DNA of 15,097 bases from an uncultured Allofournierella sp. (GTDB lineage: Bacteria; Bacillota; Clostridia; Oscillospirales; Ruminococcaceae): NCBI GenBank assembly GCA_944382705.1, contig CALWNE010000054.1, positions 1 through 15,097 on the forward strand, read 5' to 3'. The stretch's first letter is position 1; the number at the start of each line of letters is the position of its first letter. The notes beneath the pieces were generated by a model, which worked only from the letters and a program-made list of their open reading frames with translations, was not told where the DNA came from and did not search any database. The position numbers and the translations under genes are program-made. This document shows, piece by piece, positions 5,731-12,500 of the stretch.

Positions 5731-6651
5731 TTACCTGCCTTCTCCTGCTTGGGAGCCCTTTTTCTTCCAAAAAGTTTTTGTCAATGCCCCCAGCAGCAAC
5801 ACCACCGCTGCCACAAGTCCCAGCGCATTGATACGCCGCTCCCGTTCAATGGCTTGCCGGGAGCTATCTTTCACCACAATCTCCTGGGGTGTGGGAGTGG
5901 GCTGGGAAAGTTGTTCCGACTGCACCTCTGGCTGGGCTTCGTTTGCCACCCGCTGGCAGTATACCACATAGCGTTGGGTGTTGTGGGGATAGGGATGGCA
6001 GGTAATGAGGGTAAGGAGATCCCGCCCTGGCTGAATATGAATGGCCTCCACCTGGCTTGGGTCAATGATGCGTATTTCCTGCACCTCGTAGTCCAAAGTC
6101 TGCCACAGATTTTCCAGCTGGACCCGGTCCCCTATAGCCAATTCTTCCACATCCAGCAGCATGGGTGCGCCACGGTATCCACGATGTGCCGCCAACACAC
6201 AGTTGGTGTCTGTGCCGCCAATGGGCATACTGGTCTGGCCCAAAACCGCCGCACCTTTGGCCAGATTTTCCTCGGTAGCCCCCAGGTAAACCGCCAGCTC
6301 CAAGTCTATGGCGGGAATACGCAGCACCGCAACTGCCTGATCCTGCAAACCATATTGCTCCAATTCCAAGGGAGCCTGCTCATAGCTCCAGGCGTCTTTT
6401 AAATCGTACTGCTGGGTTTGCGCAATCTGCCGGTTATACTGCTCCATCGCCTGCAAAAGCTGATCTGCCTGTTGCTTTTGAATATCTGTCTGGCTTGCCT
6501 GGGTAAGCTGCTGTTTGTGCTGCTCCAAATGCTGCACTGTGCAAACTGTTTGCCACCATGTGCTTGCCTTTGTAAGGTGCGGATAAAGCAGCAAGCCAAT
6601 TCCAACCAGCAAAACCGACCACTGCAATAGTAAGCCTCCCCATCGTTTCAT
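5731..6651 (-). CDS. srtC: Class C pilin sortase with atypical lid
   Basis: This 306-residue membrane enzyme should cleave a sorting signal and transfer the pilin to a lysine of the next subunit. The catalytic residues are His156 (LAAHRGYRG), Cys218 (TLITCHPYPHN) and Arg227 (TQRYVV). An N-terminal segment (about 9-23) and a C-terminal one (about 275-295) followed by KKK give the two-anchor class C topology. A Gln-rich, probably coiled-coil region (about 38-82) precedes the lid. The lid, normally DPF or DPW, reads DAW at 86-88, so the conserved proline is missing. The frame extends upstream into the preceding gene, but AAGGAG sits nine bases before the ATG at 6649-6651, so that start is chosen, leaving 28 bp after the first sortase. 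It may act on a different subunit from its neighbour or on wall anchoring. Confidence 0.9.
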   Translation of the reverse strand: MKRWGGLLLQWSVLLVGIGLLLYPHLTKASTWWQTVCTVQHLEQHKQQLTQASQTDIQKQQADQLLQAMEQYNRQIAQTQQYDLKDAWSYEQAPLELEQYGLQDQAVAVLRIPAIDLELAVYLGATEENLAKGAAVLGQTSMPIGGTDTNCVLAAHRGYRGAPMLLDVEELAIGDRVQLENLWQTLDYEVQEIRIIDPSQVEAIHIQPGRDLLTLITCHPYPHNTQRYVVYCQRVANEAQPEVQSEQLSQPTPTPQEIVVKDSSRQAIERERRINALGLVAAVVLLLGALTKTFWKKKGSQAGEGR

Positions 6652-6679
6652 GGCTGTTCTCTCCTTACCCCTTAAAATT

Positions 6680-7561
6680 TCATCTGCGGGATTCTGCACG
6701 CCGCTTTAATGCCCTTGCCGCTGCCTTTACCACCATGACCAAAACAATAACCAAAGCTACCCCTGCTATACCGGCAAGCATGGCCAACAGGTATTGCTGC
6801 TGCCAGGTACTGCTTCGCTGCTGTGTTTGCTGCACCTGCTGCACCTGCTGTGCCTCCTCGTAGGGGATGCGGACACCACGCACCAGCAAGCGATGAGAGT
6901 TAATGCCATAGGGCGTGCAGGTTACCAGGGTTACATAATCCTGCTCTGCGTTGATGCTCAGATCACTGGTTTCGTGGGGAAGAACCACCTTAATCTGATT
7001 CACCTGGTAAGCGAGCACCTCATCCAGAACATGGAGGTAGAATACATCCCCTTCCACCAGCTGGTCCAAATCTGTAAACAGCTTTTTGTTGTTCAGTCCG
7101 GTGTGAGCCGAAAGAACACAGTGGGTGCCGGTGCCCCCCACCGGCAGCGAGCTGCCCTGCAAATGGCCTACGCCTTTGCTCAGCACCTCCTCCTGCACGC
7201 CATGGTAAATTACCAGATTCACATCAATGGCCGGAATCTCCAGGTAGCCCATGGAGCCATCTCCCATAAGGTTGAGCAACCCTGCATAGGGCATAGATGA
7301 AGGGTCCAGCTGCGCTTCATCAAAGGGATCGGTCAGCAGCACGCCCCCCTCCCGCAGGTTATCGTTATAATTCCGGCATTCCTCCAGCTGCAGATTGCGT
7401 TGTTGCTGTGGCATTTGTTCGGTGACCAGCTGGTCGTAGGATGCAGTCATCTGATTTTGCACCCATTCGTAGTACAAATTACTTACCAGAGGATACAACA
7501 GCAAGCCCAGCCCCGCAATAAGCAGCACCGCCGTACAGAAATGCATGATTCGTTTGCCCAT
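6680..7561 (-). CDS. srtC: Class C pilin sortase with canonical DPF lid
   Basis: This 293-residue sortase has an N-terminal membrane segment (about 8-24) and a C-terminal one (about 256-279) followed by basic residues. His153 (LSAHTGLNN), Cys215 (TLVTCTPYG) and Arg224 (SHRLLVRG) form the active site. The lid DPF lies at 78-80, which is diagnostic of class C, pilus-polymerising sortases. A low-complexity Gln stretch QQVQQVQQTQQ (239-248 region) links the catalytic domain to the C-terminal anchor; its DNA is a near-perfect 9-bp direct repeat and could vary in length. AGGAG lies six bases before the ATG at 7559-7561. A longer frame from a GTG at 7612 would include one arm of the intercistronic hairpin and is rejected. 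It probably polymerises the LPKTG backbone pilin encoded next door. Confidence 0.93.
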   Translation of the reverse strand: MGKRIMHFCTAVLLIAGLGLLLYPLVSNLYYEWVQNQMTASYDQLVTEQMPQQQRNLQLEECRNYNDNLREGGVLLTDPFDEAQLDPSSMPYAGLLNLMGDGSMGYLEIPAIDVNLVIYHGVQEEVLSKGVGHLQGSSLPVGGTGTHCVLSAHTGLNNKKLFTDLDQLVEGDVFYLHVLDEVLAYQVNQIKVVLPHETSDLSINAEQDYVTLVTCTPYGINSHRLLVRGVRIPYEEAQQVQQVQQTQQRSSTWQQQYLLAMLAGIAGVALVIVLVMVVKAAARALKRRAESRR

Positions 7562-7589
7562 GGTCTGCTCCTGTTCTGCCAGAATGTGG

Positions 7590-7630
7590 GGCCCCAGCGG
7601 CTGTAAGAACACTTACCCACCGCTGGGGCC
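7590..7630 (-). promoter_or_regulatory. Intercistronic GC-rich hairpin without U-tract
   Basis: GGCCCCAGCGG (7590-7600) pairs perfectly with CCGCTGGGGCC (7620-7630). Inside the loop GTAAG and CTTAC pair further. On the minus strand no U-run follows, so it is not a standard terminator. It sits between the pilin stop and the first sortase ribosome binding site and could protect the upstream pilin mRNA, act as a processing site or attenuate read-through. Confidence 0.65.
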
Positions 7631-7658
7631 TCCATTGGCTTATGAAATTCCTCTGTTT

Positions 7659-7693
7659 GGCTTAAACCAGCAAATCACTGTATTTTTTAAGCC
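7659..7693 (-). promoter_or_regulatory. Second intercistronic hairpin after the backbone pilin
   Basis: GGCTTAAA (7659-7666) and TTTAAGCC (7686-7693) form an 8-bp stem with a 19-base loop, directly after the pilin stop codon in the minus direction. Together with the hairpin at 7590-7630 it fills most of the 137-bp gap. Confidence 0.4.
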
Positions 7694-7698
7694 TGCAC

Positions 7699-9486
7699 TC
7701 ATTGTTTTTTGCTGTGCCGAATCATTGCGCCTGCCAAAGCAATAAGAGCAATGCCGCCTATGGTAAAGGCCCAAGTACCCTCGCCACCGGTTTTTGGCAG
7801 CTCAAAGCCTTTGCGGTTGTTTACAGTAAGGTTTACTGTGCTCAAAGTGGTGGAATCGGCATTCGCTGCCTGTGTAATCCCCACCGCAAACCCAGCGGGA
7901 GTTCCTATTCCATCCACGGTTGCTTTGGTGTTTGTGGTGTCCAGCTGATACTTTGTGGTTCCATTGGCAGCCACTGTAATATGGATGTTGCTTGTGCGGA
8001 TGTATCCGTCCGGAGCCTGTGTTTCCACCAGGGTATACTGACCTTCGCCCAGACCTTTTACAGAGAGAGCTGCATTTGCATCCAGCTTTAGTTCGGTTGT
8101 AGTCTTAGTGTCATCCAAAACATACTGGCCGGCCACAGTGGCAGTTACATTGCTTACCGGGATGGGCTGATTGCTTGCAGCAGGCGTTCCGCTGATGTGC
8201 CCACGGTAGAGTTTGAAGGTTACACCGTTTACAACGGCACTGCCCGGCGATTGAACCACGCCTGCATCCGTCGTGAACTTTTTTTCAACGGTCAGCCCGT
8301 AGGTGTATGCTTGGGTTACAGCCTCCTGACTGATTTCATTGGGTCCGTGGCTATAATTCAAAACAATGCAGTTATCGTTCACAGCCACAGCGTCTTTGGT
8401 CAGCTCTGCCTGGTAGGTAAGCAGCACATCCAGACCCTGGTAGACAGTCTGCTGCAAAGCAGCCTGGTCAAACACCAAGCTAAATCCTTTTTTGTCTGTA
8501 TTAACGGTCAGGGTAGCAATGAGTGTCTGGCTATCTTTAAACTGAACGATTTGGTTTACAACAGTCGTAGTAAGCTGCTGGCTTGTGCCCAGTTTCAGCC
8601 CAAAGGAACTAGCATCTACCAGTTGATTTTCCATTGTGTCGGTCATTGTAAAGCTTACAAAGCTTTGATCTGCACTGGGAACAGGAAGTTTGGATTCCAC
8701 CTTGTAGTACAGTGTCTGCCCAATTTCAGCGGTAGCAGAATTGCCAAAATCCTGGTCTGCACTTGTGCTAACCTGCTTGTCCAGAGTGATGGTCTGGCCT
8801 TTCAGTGCCATGGTCTCGCCGGTGGGCACCAGGATACCCTGGTTGATTACCAAATCATCGCCAGCGTTGGAGAACACCAGGGCATAGCCGCCTTCTTCCA
8901 GGCCGGTCAACTGAATGGAATTGGTGGTGTTTTGCTGTACTGTTTCCGTAGCCTGAGGGCTAATTGTGCCGGTATTCTTAATGTAGTCTTCCAGCCAGTA
9001 GTACATAGCCAGAACTTCTTTACTGCTCTTGTTGATACGGTCCAGCAGGTCGGAGACTGGGTACTGGGTATCCAGCGCAGCGGAATTAGTAATGGTAATG
9101 CGAGGAACCGTCGAGGCCGGCTCTGTTGCCGTTACGGAAAGTTTTCTCTCGCCGGCGGGGGTTGAATCGCCGCCATAGGTCAGGTAAAGGGGTTTGCCGC
9201 TTACCGTACCGAACACGGCTTTAATTGCATCGATGTTAAAAAAGGGTTTGAAGCCATCCGTCACTTCGTAGATTTTTGCCTGTGGATTGTTTTGGTCTGG
9301 GTTTACCAACTTCATAACCTCGTAAGCATTCACCTGAAACCCTGCCGGGAAGGTAACATCTGGGGGTGCGGTGATTGTAATGCTGCCAGTTGCTGCAAAA
9401 ACACCGGACGGCAGCAGAACAACCGCCATACACAAAGCCACCAACCATGCACTAATCCGGTTTTTTAACGAATGGGAATGATGCAT
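7699..9486 (-). CDS. LPXTG-anchored backbone (major) pilin, SpaH/EbpB-like
   Basis: This 595-residue secreted protein forms the probable pilus shaft. Residues 1-31 are a signal peptide (basic start, hydrophobic core, VFA cleavage after 31). A first domain ends near GYALVFSNAGDDLVINQG (200-217). A second, isopeptide-forming D2-type domain starts about 232 (TLDKQV...IGQTLYYKV). A Cna-B/SpaA-type domain (about 395-520) has GVTFKLYRG (421-429) and the E-box YTLVETQAPDGY with Glu488. The C-terminus has LPKTG (563-567), a hydrophobic segment and RHSKKQ. The usual pilin motif with YPK is not evident; K229 (MALKGQ) occupies about the right place and may be the linking lysine. The start is fixed by AGGAGG seven bases before the ATG. 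It lies 42 bp after the giant pilin and upstream of two class C sortases. Confidence 0.93.
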   Translation of the reverse strand: MHHSHSLKNRISAWLVALCMAVVLLPSGVFAATGSITITAPPDVTFPAGFQVNAYEVMKLVNPDQNNPQAKIYEVTDGFKPFFNIDAIKAVFGTVSGKPLYLTYGGDSTPAGERKLSVTATEPASTVPRITITNSAALDTQYPVSDLLDRINKSSKEVLAMYYWLEDYIKNTGTISPQATETVQQNTTNSIQLTGLEEGGYALVFSNAGDDLVINQGILVPTGETMALKGQTITLDKQVSTSADQDFGNSATAEIGQTLYYKVESKLPVPSADQSFVSFTMTDTMENQLVDASSFGLKLGTSQQLTTTVVNQIVQFKDSQTLIATLTVNTDKKGFSLVFDQAALQQTVYQGLDVLLTYQAELTKDAVAVNDNCIVLNYSHGPNEISQEAVTQAYTYGLTVEKKFTTDAGVVQSPGSAVVNGVTFKLYRGHISGTPAASNQPIPVSNVTATVAGQYVLDDTKTTTELKLDANAALSVKGLGEGQYTLVETQAPDGYIRTSNIHITVAANGTTKYQLDTTNTKATVDGIGTPAGFAVGITQAANADSTTLSTVNLTVNNRKGFELPKTGGEGTWAFTIGGIALIALAGAMIRHSKKQ

Positions 9487-9528
9487 AAAACTTCCTCCTT
9501 TTTGCTTATAGTCCTTATCCGGTCCCGG

Positions 9529-12500
9529 TCAGCTTTGGGATGATTCGCCGGGTACGGACTTACGCCGTTTGTTGCTTATGGCCAAAACCAATGCTGCACC
9601 CACCAGGGTGACGCCTGCTGCCAGCAGGCCCCCAATTCCCATCAGGCCGGTAACAGGGAATTTTATCTCCTCGTGGTTGGTTACGGTGTACAGTACATCG
9701 TAAACCCAAACATCAGAACCATCTGCGGTTTCCTTTGGCAGACTGCCTACCTGAATCTCACCAGGCTGCACATAGCCTTTGGGTACCGTGGTTTCACGAA
9801 TGATGTAATCCCCAGTCAAGGGCAGCTCGGTGAACTCCACAATGGCCTCTACCTTGCTGTTTTGCTCCTCGGTCCACTTATTGCTGTTGAACTCCTGCTT
9901 CTCTTTGTCGGTAAGCCATCTGTAATAGTAGTATTTGGGGGTACCGCCTGCATCCACCGTATGAACGATGTAGGTTTTACCGTCGCTGGCTGTGTAACGC
10001 ATGGCATCCTGGTCGAAAGCGTTGTCACTAACATCAATTTCCGTGCGCATTGCCAAATCGGTGTAGCGTTCACTGCGCACAACGGCGCCGGTGTCCTTAT
10101 CGTACAGGGTAAACCCTGCACCGCTCAGCAGCTCGTTCTGGCCATTGCGTTTGGTGATGGTAATGCTGGCGCTTCGGGTGTTGGTGAACACCACCTGATT
10201 GACCGCCGCTCCCTGCGCAGGCTGTGCCAGCACAGTGCCTGTCAGGCTGTTATTGGACAATGTAACCGACTGGCCATCGATGGTGCCTTCCGGCCGGTAG
10301 CCCATAGGGGTTTCTTCCACCATGTACTGTGCCCCCACCGGAAGCCCCTCTATGGTGACCTTGTCCTCGTGGCCCAATGCTACCGAAAGTTTACCGCTGG
10401 TGACTGTGCCCTCCAGATTGTTTGTTCCATCGGCGTAGTGAACCGTATACTGGTAGTTACCTGTCAGCAGACTGCCGCCGCCGGGCTGGAACAGCGTTAC
10501 CTCAAAGGGAAACTTAAGTGTGCTGGTCTCCCCTTGGGCCAGTTTCTTTTCCAGCGTTATGCTGGAAGTTTTGTCTACATAATTGTAAAAATAGAACTGC
10601 GGGTTATTGAGGATTTCCTCCACGGTGCCGGTGGCAGTTGTTCCGGAAACAACTCCCTGTGCATTCACCTGGACCGATGTCTTATAGGCAGCCAGGCCTT
10701 GCACAGCAGCATCCTGAGCGGTGTAGTCGGCCGCTGCGCTTACTTCCTGGGCAGTGATATTTGCACGGAACGGAACCCCTTCCACTACAACCGTTTCACC
10801 ATTTTTCAACCAGATAAGATAGCTGCTTCCATCGGTGTAAATTCGACTGCTGCCTGCCGCCGGGGTTCCCATTGTTACAGAGGCAATGTTGTAGAGGTTG
10901 GAACCTTGCGTTATCTCCTTAAAGGTGACTGTGCCCTGTTCCACCACATTGTTGCTGCTGTCACGGATTGTGTAAACCGCTCCGTCTGTTGCCCACTGAT
11001 TGTCCTGAGCTGCTGCGGCAACATCCACTTTCACATCAAAGCCAAAGTAACTTGCCTGGTACTGCTGCTGTTCATCCTCCGAAACTGCGCTGGAGAATGC
11101 GAGCGTTTTGTGAATGAAAAAATTTCCCCGGCTGTTTTCGTGTCGATTGCGCACTACCACCGTAGTGGAACCAGTAAACAATCCACGGATATCCTGGTCG
11201 CGCAGGTCCTGTTTGGCTGCTACCGAGGTATAAACAGCCTCATTGGCATGAGCCAGGTAGTTCTGCTGGATTTCCAGGGCCAGAACTCCTTCATCCGCTT
11301 CAAAGTAAGGCTCGGGGGCAACGCCTGTGGATGGGTCTGGATGTGTGCCATATTGCAGCAATGCGTTATCCAGTCCATAGTGCAGGTTCAGTGTGCGCCC
11401 TGTACGCAGAATGCTGTCATCGCCCTGCTGACCGGCGGATGCATCCACCACAGTTCCTTTCAAAAGAGCATCCAATGTGGCGGCGTTCAATTCACCTGCT
11501 GTGATATCCCGAAGGGTTACATTGACGCTATCCGGTACAGCGTAGCGGGCCATGGTTTGCACCAGTTCACCCAGTCCCTTGCGTACCGTAATGCCATCGT
11601 TTACTTTCAGACCATCTGCATAAATGCGGCCATTCTGCAGAATTCGCACCGGAATCACTTTATCGTTGATGATGTATTCCTCCGTAGGCGCTTTGGTTTC
11701 TCTCAGATACAAATCCAGGTAGTCCCCTGTCAGCTGTACCAAAACCGAAGCCGTAGATGCAGATGGTGTTGCGGCAACTCCAAAATGGAAGTATGCCGTT
11801 CCATCGCTGCCGGTAACTACTGTACCCAAGGGGTTTGTGTTTCCGTTTGCGTCCGCTTGTGTTGCATACAGGCTGAACTGGGCTCCTGCAAGAGGATTGC
11901 CATCCTGGTCCAGCTTTTGGACGGTCAAACTCGGTGCAGCATTGGGAATGTAGATACGGCTGGAGAATATCCGGTTGAATTCGGAAACATCCAGCAAGCC
12001 AAACGCCTGTTCATCCTGCTGTTCCAGCTGCTCGAGCAGATCTGCAACACCCTTGGCAACAGCCTCCCATACTTGCTTTTCGCTAAGCTGAGACCATTCC
12101 ACGCCTGCTGTATGCTGCTGGGCGGCCTGCTGAATCATATCTGCTATGCCCTGTAATTTTTGATCCTTGGTCTTGGTATACAAATCACCAAAAATCGCCT
12201 GAAGGTTTTCCAGATCCAAAAAATAGTAGGATGCAGCCAAATCAGACTCTGTCACATCGTTGTTTGCCCAGTAATACCGCTGTGCATCACCGGGCAGGTC
12301 GGTAAGTGTTGCCTGAAAACGACTGTTGTTCTCGCTCCAGTCCAGCGTCCAGGCAGAGTACCTGTACACATCGTTTTTTGCGTGCTGCGAACCATAAATC
12401 TGGTAGAGCAGTGCGGTAAGAACTGCTTGTCGCTGGGTTAGTGCACTTGTGCTGTCGGTGGCGTTGAAATCCACCTCATGGTAGCCAGCCAGGCCCGAGC

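Noticed and set aside
5584..6402. A 272-codon plus-strand frame across the terminator and second sortase
   Set aside because: It reads through a 16-bp terminator stem and across a sortase with an intact active site; composition is not protein-like.
7562..7612. Upstream GTG start for the first sortase
   Set aside because: It would place an arm of the intercistronic hairpin inside the coding region and has no ribosome binding site; the ATG at 7559-7561 has AGGAG at six bases.
8197..9165. A 322-codon plus-strand frame antisense to the backbone pilin
   Set aside because: It overlaps the backbone pilin, whose signal peptide, E-box and LPKTG anchor are all clear; the antisense product has no domain signature.
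9673..12156. A long plus-strand open frame (827 codons) antisense to the giant pilin
   Set aside because: It is the complement of a strongly supported multi-domain pilin; it has no recognisable domains, an unnatural Cys/His-rich composition and no ribosome binding site. It is a codon-bias shadow.
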